This document shows, one piece after another, positions 48,501 to 60,500 of a stretch of 64,000 nt of DNA. The DNA is taken from positions 11,487,501 through 11,551,500 of the forward strand of contig OW285192.1 in NCBI GenBank assembly GCA_935421135.1, written 5' to 3'. Position 1 is the first letter of the stretch; each line of letters begins with the position of its first letter. The stretch is from Bugulina stolonifera (lineage: Eukaryota > Bryozoa > Gymnolaemata > Cheilostomatida > Bugulidae). The translations under genes were made by a program, and so were the position numbers. The notes beneath the pieces were generated by a model. It did no database searches. It was given only the letters and a program-made list of their open reading frames with translations, and was not told where the DNA came from.

Positions 48501-51500
48501 GATGGTACTAGTAGAAACTATGTATTTGGATTGAGCTTGGTTTCACTGGTTGACTGCAATTAAAGTAATCATTTTGTTTGTATCCTCTATGTTTGTTGTA
48601 TTGAGGTGATTCATTGCTTTCAGAAGTCCACAAAAGACCACAGGTAATGAAGTTGTATGCTGCCTATTAGTGTACTTGCATGCCGCATATTAGTGTACTT
48701 GCATGCTGTCTATTAGTGTACTTGCATGCTGCCTAGTAACCTACATGCATGATAGTTTGTCGAGTATTTTAGGTAGCTGAATAGTATTTTTAGGCAATAC
48801 TATATTTTTAGTTTACATTGAATTTACTGTCAGTATGATTTGATATTTCTTGCTAAGGTTATATTCCGCCATGGATTTAACTTTGAGGCCAGTTTTTACT
48901 AGTTCTGCCAATTTATAAAACATTTAGCATTTTTGGAAGATGTTGTCACAAGTGGTGAGGATACTTGTAATACAGTGTTTAGTGATCCAAAGGAAGCTGG
49001 TGAGGAATTTAATTTTGCAGAAATGACACCCTAATAGATATTTTTCATATCTACTGCTCGCTGGTGAAGCTGTCTTTTTGTAACATTGCTGTACTGGTGT
49101 TGTGGCAATGTCTTCTGTTCACTTTTCTAGGCGATTAGGCACTGTAGAGATCATTGGTTCAAACCCCAGTCAGGGCCTGGTGTTTTCATGGATTTGATGC
49201 AAGACCTGACAGCTCCCACAGATAAATTCCTTAAATTAACAAAATTATAATAATATTAGAGAAAATCCAGTGAGTAGTACATGTATATATCCTAGATAAA
49301 TTGGTGAAACTCCTTTACACAGGTATGTATGTTTTATAGGCTTCAACCTTTTAACTTTTCCTTATAGCTGTTGTTCAAATAACATTACTGGTGTTATATA
49401 ATAAAGTCTACAGGTAGGTTGTGACAAGGGAAATACATGTATTTTATTGTTTAATACTTTTGTTCATTATAATTTTAAACTTCAACTCCTTCCCTTCTCT
49501 AGTGTTGATGTCAATGTCATAGATGTTTTGTTGAATTACTATAGTTTTCATACAGTTGCAGTTACATGCTGTTGTTGTTTGTGTTTATATACTTTTGACA
49601 AAATATACAATTGTAAAATGTTGTAGTTCAGCATTTTGTAATAAATAAAGAAGTTGTTTTCTCTGTGACTACATGTACTTTTAATACAGTGAAAGAAAGA
49701 TAAGGGGAGTTGTCGTGTTTTAAATAGTATAGATCTATTCATTCTTACAATCAATGCAGCAGTAACACAAAATTGAAGGACACAAAGCACACTCAGTAGT
49801 TTAAAATATAAGGGATGGTCTACATTGGTACCATGACTGTACTCTGTGTAATGAGGTAAAGGAGCTATCAACCATAATTAGAAATTGTCCTCCCTTGTTT
49901 TGTCTCGCTGAAATGGGAGAATAACTTCTAATTATGATCTGCAGCTTCTGAGTGACCAATGCACCCTTTAGGAAAGGTCCTAAGATTGCAGGTAGGAACC
50001 GTGTACCCACCTCATTTGTTCCACTTCGAACACTGAGTATAATATGTGTACACATATATTGTCATTGCTATCTTGTAGATTGGAAAGATAAATCCAAAGA
50101 TGCTGTGCATTTTAGGAAATTCTGGAGCTGGTGCTGCCTGTATATTATTTGGGTAATCTGTACAGTCTTTCTTTTTGGTTTAGCTTAGTATTTGTTTAAT
50201 TAAAACAGAAATGTTATGCAGAAGGTATTTCTGAGTAATAGGCTAGCATGTCGTGAAGTAGATCAGAATGTCTATGGGCACACATAAGCTTAAATTATGT
50301 TATGGAGATATCCTTTCACAGCTGACCATTTTTTTTCTGGGGGGGGGGGGGGGGGCAAAATGAAAACCAAAATTGAAAGAGGACAAGTTCATACCATGAT
50401 GTAATGAACGCAAGAAAAGTATACAAGCTTAATTTATCAGTCATTACTGTACCCAGCCCTACATCACATGGTATACTACAAGTTTTACAGGAATAAAAGT
50501 TTCTTGTGTATGCGAATACTGAATTAGGTAGTAGTAAATAGCAATAATAGGCATAGGTTAATTTGTCTGCAGGGTTGTTTATTAGTGCTATTTATGCTGA
50601 GAAACTTAGGGTAGCATAATAACGTTAATTATACTCATATTATGTTTAACACCTACTGTAATTGTTGCGCTAGGCTGTGCTAGGTAATTAGATGCCATAG
50701 AGGCCCCCCCCCCTTCAAACACCATTCAAGGACTGGTATACATTTTGAGACAAGACAAAGATATTGCCCTTCCTCCATGCAGATATAAAGTACAGCATAT
50801 GATTTAGAATGAAGTTGAACTAATATATTATGATTGTTCACACTCTGAGTGACTTAAAACAAACTTGTGCTAAGAATCCTTCTTCAAGCAGTGAGGAGAG
50901 TTCATAACAATAATTTGTATGCATCACCATGAACTGACCCACTATACTCCTAACTTTAGCTTGGGGACCTATGCCCCAGACAAGATTTATCTCTCCCTGT
51001 GTATAATCATCCGGATGCTAGCAGGAAGTGCTACAGCCATATTAACAGTGTCAGTTATGACTATACTTCTAAAGTCTACATCGTATCAGACCGGAACCAT
51101 GGTTGTGAGTCATTAGTCTTATAACACTCAGATTTTAGCATATATACATGTATGTTTGTGTATTATAACTACATGTACATTGTATTGTAATGTTTTTTAT
51201 TGTTTGAATTAATATCATGTATTATTGTATATTTATGGCCTGCTATAACTGTACAGTGTATCATGCATTGTATATAATTGTATGACCTGTTGTACAGTAT
51301 ATCATGCATTGCATAATTATATTTGATGCTGTTACATATACAGTATGTCATGCATTGTACATTTATAAGCTGCTATACATGTACAGTATACTATACATTG
51401 CATAATTTCTCCGATAGGGTATGGTAGAAACGGTACAGGCTGCTGGATATGCATGTGGACCTACTATTGGGGCTGCCGTTTATGAAGTAAGGTAGCTTCA

Positions 51501-54500
51501 CCTTTGTGTTCAGTTGTAGTAGTCACATATAACATTTATCTTTTGCGCAAGCTTTAAATCCTTCTAATACACTGTAAAATGAGACAAATCAAGTAGAGCA
51601 TGACTTGACCATAAGATTGGTAACTGGAGAGCAAAAAATATGAGCTCTACAGAACAACTAAAGTAAAGAAGAAATATAATTGTACCTAGCTACATGTATG
51701 TTTTAGCTGTTGTACTTTTCTTTTATTATAGCAATACAGGGGAATCCATGGGTTGTCCCCTCAAGACAGATTAGGAGAGGACAACTCATAATTATGATCA
51801 ATTACCAGGGTTGGAACTGGTGCTTTGCTATTCTCTTCTTTCTACCCAAGCATGGTTTCATTTGGTTTTATTGGCTTATTCGCTTGTTTTATGCTATTTC
51901 AGTATCAACACATTCTGCACCGTTGGCATTGATATTTACATTCTATGACACTATTCTATGTACTCTGGGTTGTACATTTGTATGCTGTACGGCTGTGCCT
52001 CAGCTACCCAGTTGGGCTCAACAATAGTTATTAAATCTTTCTAATTCTATTAAATTCTTCTCTTAGTTTTAACACAATAATATCATAACTTTCAAGAATG
52101 ATTCAAAAGTAGTATTAAATGCACAGCCTTTTAATAATAGTATTAAAATATATATTAAAGTATATTACCTATGCTCGCACATTCAACCTACATGTATTTC
52201 AACTTTGGGTCTATAATAATGTAATGGTTTCTGTGATTTGGTGCGGTCGTCCTTGGACGACTATCGACCCAGAAATGAAGTGCCTATGAGTGGTAATAGG
52301 ACTTCGCATTACATGAAAGATCGAGCGGTCTCAGTAGCCCAAATACTACCAAAGACGACCCATCTGATCTCAAGTCCGACCTTCAGACTATACAATAAAA
52401 GAGAGTAGTTCGACCTAGTAGGCGGTTCGCTAAGCGAATGACCTAGTAAAAGGAAGAGAAAGTCTCTGTATCAAGTATAGATGTGTCTTTATTGAAAGCC
52501 AAGTGTAGACTGAGACAATGAACAGTAAAACAGTGCCCTTTATATAGTATAAGGACTTCCGGCCGACGTGACGTCGGAAAAAGACGACGTGTGGTCGTCC
52601 GGAAGTTGCGCAACAAGATGGCCGCCGGAAGCCCGACGGCCGACCCAAAATAGGTCGGGTTCTACAAAAGTTGCTTATAATGGTCCAATTCATGTACAAA
52701 ATGAATATCAATGGATTCTGAGAGGTCGGGCCTCTGTACATGGGTATAAAAGGCATTAAAAGACTTAGATATAATCATATAATCATATACAACAATATAA
52801 GAGTAAAGTACAAGCAGATATATACATGTATGCACACAATAATGAGTGTCAGATGTAAGATACGACTGGGCGTACCATCACAATAATGCTATAGTCTGGT
52901 TCATGCAGTTGCCATACCCAGTAAATATTTAACCAGATTCAACGCGTCATGCAAAATTGTCTTCTCTTCTCTGCTTATAGTTAGAGAAGAGACAACTCCA
53001 ACATGCTTAAACTCGAATGAAATAGCTTACTGTAGCAAGACGTGCTGAGCTAATGACGTAGTAGTGATGTGCAGAATATTGAAATAAAAATGCTTGAATT
53101 CACAGTGAGTTTACAAAAGCAGTATAAAATCTGCAGAGCAATCGAGTGCAAGTGAGGTAGACTAGTTTTAGTGGTAAGGCTTTAGTGCATTATGTTGGAT
53201 TTTGCATTATTGTAATGGCTTTTGGGGGGTTGTGATGTCGTGCTAAGACGACCCCTTGTCCAAAATGAAGAACCTATGAGTGGTGCTAGGTCTTCTCGTT
53301 ACATGAAAGATCAACAGGTACCAGTAGTCCAATGACTACTCAGGACGACCCATGTGGTCCCAAGTCAATGCTTGTTTACTATACTGAGAAAGAGTATGTT
53401 CCGACCTAGCAGGAAGCTTGGGAAGCAAGGTCGAAGACCTTAACGACTGGAGCGATCAATACTACGAAGTGAAGACTCTGTATAAGTAGTATAGATGTGT
53501 CTTTATTGAGATCCAAGCATCAACTGAGACAATGAACATAAAAACAATGTACTTTATATAGTATAAGAACTTCCGGTGAAAAGGCTGACGTAGTGTCGTA
53601 AAAAGCCAACAAGATGGCGGCCGGAAGCCTGAGGCCGACCCAAAACATGTTGGGTACAACAAAAGATGCTTAAAATCATCCAATTTATGTACAAAGTAAA
53701 CATCAAGTAGTTCTGAGAGGTCGGCCATCTTTACATGGGTATAAAAGGACATAATTGCTCAGTAATGCACTTTATAAGTATATAAGTGACAGTTTACTAT
53801 TGTTGTGGATTTTTTTTTTTTTTTTGCATTTTCTCACAGAGACCGCACTTAAAAGTGCGTAAAGTCGTGAGAACTCGATTGTTTTTTTTTTTCAATTTTA
53901 TGTTAAAAGTGCTATTTTTGTAATCTTTTTCTTTGTTATATGATATTTATATATATATGTATTTTTTTTATGTTTTGTGATATATGTGTTATTATTAGTC
54001 TCAGTCATTCATTCAGACCGTAGCTCTCTCAGGGTTCTGCGCCAAAATGAGGAATAAAAGATATTTGTTCTGATGTGTGGTGTATATGTATTAACGGCCT
54101 GTCTTGTTTTGTGTATCTTATCTAAATTATAATTAAAAGTTGGCTCAATACCTTCAGCCAGGCACCTTGAAAAAAGTGACAATCTTGCCTCCTTCCTCCG
54201 TTCTTGTAAAGACTTTATGCCTACCTTTTCCCTCAGCTGTTTAAAACTAACTTGCCCTCTAATTTTATAAATAAATCTTAGACCTTTATTTTGTACCTTT
54301 TCAATTTGTTTAATTAGAGTTTTTGATGAGGGTCCCACACTTGGCTTGCAAACTCTAGCAAAGGTCTTACTAATGTTAAATATGCTACTCTGCGTGTTGG
54401 CATATTTGCATACTTTAAAATTCTGCGCAGTTGAGCTAGCCTTAGTGTTGCAGTGTGGGTAATTTTGTTAATATGGCGATCCCATTTTAAATTTGACTGC

Positions 54501-57500
54501 AGACAGACTCCGAGATACATGTGAAATTCAACCTGTTTTAAAATTTGGTGGTGTAAAAAATAGTCTTGTTTATCACTTCGTCCTTTCCGTCCAATTTGTA
54601 AAAAACTACACTTTGAGACATTAAAACTCTATTGCCACTTCTCCGACCACATTTCTAGCTTATTTAGATCTTGTTGTAAGATTGATGCATTTTTAACGGT
54701 ATTATAAATGATCACATCATCTGCAAATAACCTACATGGAGACTTTAATTGTGAAGGCAGATCATTGATAAAAATTAAAAAGAGAAGTGGCCCTAAAACT
54801 GAACCCTGAAAAGGTGGCCAGGCCAAGCAGTCGGGAAACGGGCGAGGCCCGGTTCAGTAGAGACCACTGCTAGCCGGGCCGTCACTGAGCTGAGAGTGGA
54901 CGGCCACACGGCCGGGGGCCGTTCCTTTGCGACCCCCATCCCACCCAACCTATGGAGAGGCGCTACCCACCAGGTAACCCCTGTGGACCTAGCCCCCCCT
55001 GAGGCAATGTGTGTTGATCAGTTGCTAGTGAAGAACGGCCAGCCGTCGCCCTCTGTCGCCCGACGGAGGAGGAGAAGACGGCGCCAGCGCCGAAGGGACA
55101 CAAAAAGCCAGGAACTACATTTGGAGAGCTTATATGTAGACGGCCTGGTAGGAGGAGTAAGGGCCCGCTTCCTGATTGACTCAGGTTGCACGGCCAACAT
55201 GCTCGCTCCTAGAATTGCGGCAGCAATACCTGATAGCAGAAGACCAGATAGGCCGTTCATGCGTACGACGGCTATGCTGGCAGATGGGTCTAGACTCCCA
55301 CTGGAGGGGACGACCCAGGCTGAGCTCTGTATCGGTAAAACCTGTGGCGAGGAAACATTTGTGGTGGGACCCATCCGGGCAGATGGAGTGCTAGGGATGC
55401 CTTTTCTGACGACACATGACTGTGCGTTAGATTTCAGGAGGCGGAGTTTGGGCATATATGGTGAGAGGATCGCCTGTACCATTGGCACTGGTGCAGAGAC
55501 GACCCCCGATGAAGTAGCGCGACAAAGGCGTCGAACGACGACCAAGCTGCATGCCGGGACTCCCATAAACGACCCCAGGGCGCCAGAGGACATGCAGACG
55601 CAAAAACGACCAATCCTGGTCCAGTCTGTCTCTGTTGGCCCCAATGAGCGTTGTGACAAACAGGTGCGAAAACGGCCATCCACGGCCCAGCTTGTCCCTG
55701 TAGCAACGGACTCCCAGCGTCCAGAAAGAAGGCGAGGTAATCCTGCACTTGAACGAACCACCCAAATGTATGCCGTCACAGGCAGCACAGGCAGAGCTCA
55801 GGCCGTCCCTTGGCAATGGACGGCCAGGATCCAGAAACGGCCAGTCGTCGATATAGGGCGTGGCCTAATGCGGACGACCAACCGCAGTGATGTCTGGAAT
55901 CCATCAGGTGTTAGCGCTGCATATATAAGTGGGGACACTTTCTTCGAACAGTGCAGTTGTGAGGGAATTACTACGCGGACCACTCGTTTCCGCTCATGCG
56001 CATCTTGTTTGCAAACATTTTGCCTTGAGCCAACATGTGATATCCCGGAGAATTCAGAACCTTATAACTGTACTACACTTACCTGGGAAGAGAGTATGGA
56101 TCCCCAAGGTGAGTTATGGGATGAGCTGGCTTCTCTGGAGCTAGATAAGTCGTTGGACGACCCAGGGTTGGACAGTAAGTCGTCCGGACAGTCTGATGTG
56201 CTGTTGGATTCCTCACTCGAAAGTTTGGCTACTACATTAAACACTCCTACGAGGCCCCTATCTGGGAACGTTGGCTCTCAGAGGGTATGTAGAGTGAGTA
56301 GTAGTCCAGACTCGAAAGGGCCACACACACAGGCTACCTCCGGCGGCCCTGTCACCAGCGACTTGGAAGCTTCAGGGAAGGGCACCACGCCTGGTTCAGT
56401 TTTTACTACTGTAATAGACTGCACACCTACGCCGAAGTTCGTAGGCAAACTTAAGGGAAAGGTTATGCCTTCTCCTGACCGTTTCCTACGGACGTTCGAG
56501 GCTAGGGCCGTCCAGTCGTCTGTACAGAGTGTCATAAATACTGAATCTGTGCTTGTAGGTGAAGCAAGTCCCATGGAGATGTCCCCCAGTCAGTGTGGCG
56601 CTGGCTGCAACGTAGGAGAAGGGAGAGTGACCCCTGGAGTAGAGCAACGGGCCACTGAGTCGACGACCCCTCCAGTGGACGACCCTGTCGTCGCTGGAGG
56701 AAAGTCGGCTCAGTTGGAGTCATCTGCCAAGGGGTCGGACCTGTTGGGTGATGGGGAGCCAGTCTCTGCCGTCTTGCCGTCAGTGCAAGTTCGTGTAGAG
56801 CCGTTGCCTCTCACGCCCAAGCAGGTTGAGGAGCTGCGGGCTGGCCCCATACCAGACCAGTGGCTATCATCGGACTCACGAAAGATGATAGACGTCTGTA
56901 TGGGAGGTTCCGGGAAGAACCGGCATTGCACCATATGCCTCTTCCCTGGGACGGCGAAACGGGTACGGACCCATATCATGCAGCATGTGGCTAGATGCTA
57001 CTGTGGCTGTAGATATGAAAATGTGTCCCGGGACGCTGTCTGGAGCCATCAGCACCGTGGCAAGAAGCAAAAGAGATGTGCCCAGGCTGGGGTGATTTAC
57101 CGGGTTGATGCGGCCTCCTTCCCTGCCTTTAAGAGAGCAATGGGATGGCCTGCATCCCTCGGCTGGTCGGTGCCAGTACCTTTCTTACTGGGACCCGATG
57201 GTCGTAAGACCAAACCAGATACAGCTGCTCCTTCTCTTCCTTCCACTGAGGAAGGTGGGAGTAGTACAGCCCCCAGCCTTGGAGTGCGAATGCCAGCCTG
57301 GCACCCGAAGGCAGCGCCCGCTGCTTCGATGGTGTCAGGTGAAGAAAAGAAAAAGATGTCCCCAGCAGAGCATAACCGGACCCCAGCAGTCGAGGAGCCA
57401 GCCCTCCAGATCACAGAAGCAGATGTCACCCTGGACGAGCCCACGTCTCCCAACTCTGATAGCTCACCACTCCCCCAGGCAAGCCAGCCGCAGAAGAAGC

Positions 57501-60500
57501 CAGAGGCACCCGTCTCTCCTGTCCGCCGGAAACGGCCGCTTCCTTCTGCACAGATGCTACCTCGGAGTTCCCTATCAGACCGCAGACGGCCATCCAGGGA
57601 CCGTTCCCCTGCCAGTGAGGAGCCTAGGACCTCTAGACGCCATGCCCGGAGACCCTCTGAGGACAGTAGAAGTCGGAGCCCACTAATGCCAACCCACTTT
57701 GACAAGGAGCTGGAGCGACAGCTAGCAATAGAGCCCTACTCTTATGGTTACGACCAGCGGATGAGAGATGTCTCAGACCCTTTACGGAGACACCTACGCG
57801 CAGCAGACAGAATAATCAACCATTTAGAGACCAAGAAGGCACAGCTAGATGGAGTGGCCCGTAGCAGAGTATTTGACGAGTTGAAGCGAGTGAAGCGAGA
57901 GCGTGCTACCTACCAGAGGCTAATGCAAGAGCTTCCCTGATCCGGTATACACTGACTCTCTTGTATATATCTTGTGTGTCTCATATCTTACCCATATTAT
58001 TATCTTGTGTGAACTTATATATATGCTGTACCTTTTTTTGCTAGTCGTGCATTACTATTTTTGTCATTGGAATCCTAGTGTCTTCAATTGGGGGGGAATG
58101 TGTAATGGACGCCCCCAGTCCGTTTGCTAGCGGACGACCCTTAAGGTCGTAGAGCCCTTTATGTTATTATATAATAGTCTACCATTATAGTCGTCTTTGT
58201 TGTATCATATATAGTATCTTGTAAGTGTTTAGCTTGTTACATAATCCTTAGTATATGATTATGTAACCTTTTCTATAGCTAATTATAGTGTTTGATTACT
58301 AGCCGTTTCTATCATGAACAGCCTTATTAAAGAGGGAGTATTACCAAAACCAATCAGAAGGCTGAATAGCTTGTTGAATAGTACTTGCCTAGAGCTATTC
58401 AAAAAGGACTGCTAGTGCAACAGCAGATGATGTCATCAACCACAAATGGATTTCAAACAAAGGCAGTCTATGTCATCTGAGTAACCCAGTTAACCTTGTT
58501 ATAAAGCACATGGAAAAGCTTTTATTCAATAACTGTTCTATTAACCAAGAGTTTATAAATTCCTTCTACACTTTTGATAACATGATACTTGACCACATAT
58601 ATTCACTTGTCTTTTTTATTTCAAACATCAAGGAAGTGCAATTAGCAAGAAAACTTTTCATTTATTTGAGGGTATACTACAATGATAAGACAACTTCTTC
58701 ATACTTTCTAAAAACTCCCATGAGTGAATAGAGGTAGTGGGTGTCCGATTTTCCAGTATTTTTCCAAAATACACATAACTACTTATGGTAAAACAATATT
58801 AGCGCCGAAAGAGAAATGAATAACCAAATTTAGCATAAATGGTTTCCAATTATATTTCTCTGCTCATACAAGAGGGGACAACTCAGGAAGACTACCCAGT
58901 CTTTGGTGCTACTCCCACTTTAATGTAAACGGCCAACGCCCGGAACTAGTGGTTTTCTTTGTCTAGTATTTCCTTTGTCTCCTTCAGCTATATAAGGAGC
59001 CTGATTCTTGTTGTACTTTGCAATCTCTTGTATGCCTTCGTGCCCTCAAGATCACTCAATACATCATACATACACTTATATATTCTATGAGTTATATTGA
59101 TGCGTTGATCAATTGATACTTGAGCATTACACTTTGAACATACGCTAGGGAGGTTGTTTTGGCTAGGTAGCCGTTCTCTGCATCTGCACCTACAAGTCAT
59201 CTGTGGCTTGTGTATGGACCTTGGGCCGTCTGGGACACATCCACAACAATACAATGAATGTTTATAGCAAGTGTCATGTAGTTGGGAGGCTGAGTTTAGA
59301 GTCACATTTTACCATTACATTGTGATAGGTATGTATAAATTGTGTAGATCACAGTCGGCATGGTTTGTTTTATTGACCTTATTCCATCCTGGTATTCATT
59401 TGGTTTAATTTTAGCTTGCTGGCTACACAAGTATGTTTTGGATTTTGGGAGGACTACTTCTTGTACTGAGTGCTGTTCAGATATGTGTTGTGCCATCCAT
59501 TGGTAAGTTTATCATGTATTTTACAGCGGTTCAGAATGCTACTGACTATGATTATGATTTAAATTTGTTCTCTAGCAATTTATTGCCACTGTTCTCAAAT
59601 TGGAAGAAGACAACTTTAGATGATATGCACACGTGATTGCACTTCCTTCCAACTGTGTCGTTAATATAGCCCACATCACATGCGACAAATTTTGGAGCAT
59701 TGCTCTGAATATCGTTGCTAGAATAGTGAGAACTTGCCATGATCTGTAAAAATGTTTTAGCCCACGAGCCACCAGTATCAGGAGAGAAGCCATCCTATGG
59801 CATAATGAGAATACCTGGAGTTGCTCTGCTGTCGATACACTGCTTTGCATGTAGATTGATCAGCAGCACAAGAGCGGCGTCTATTCCAATATATTTAGTG
59901 AGCATAGTAAGTTTTTACAGGTTGCCGATAAACTATTTTAAATTGTGTTGAGTGTCTAGAATGATGCCACTCATACTTTCCAATTCTCCCAGGTTGCCAA
60001 AATAAACTGTTTAGTTATCAATTAGGTATGTTCATGGTCTTAGATTGTCTGCCTTACTGCTTGAACTTCCATAAGTTGTTTCTATGTATGAGTAGTGATT
60101 TGTGTAAACTTGTTAATTGAAAAAATTAGTAAACTTTTCGCACCAAATAACTCAGTTTGAGGTTAAATGCTGGTCAGTTTAGTGAGCATACATACATGTA
60201 GTTTGGAAAAGTATTGGACGACATTTTGAAATTCCAATTGCTAATTCCAATTTCCAATTCCAATCACGTATTAAAGGTGGAGGTGATCTTCTTAAGGTGA
60301 CTTGTACCAGGATAATTAGTATTGCTGCATTCATTAAACCACTACTGTCGCACTATTCAATATTTGAAAAATAGTAATGTCCATCCTATTTCAGTAAGAT
60401 TGATGTGTTGCTTGTGTTTGGAAACCTAGCTGCTGCCAAGAAAACCCTCTCCTTCAATTTGTAGCCTACGTATGTATTTTGGGAATTTTGGAAGCACTCA

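Larger units (their letters stand above)
47193..50078. other. Rest of transporter intron 1
   Basis: 47690-48330 is extremely AT-rich without ORFs. A 27-bp tandem repeat lies at 48654-48738 and a SINE-like copy at 49125-49236. No host exon was seen. Confidence 0.5.

Noticed and set aside
55018..55788. 256-codon minus-strand ORF and other long ORFs opposite element C
   Set aside because: Shadows of the GC-rich plus-strand frame, which carries the protease motifs and is four times longer.
59552..59740. Minus-strand ORF of 62 codons between transporter exons 5 and 6
   Set aside because: No splice or homology support; it lies in a confidently predicted intron.
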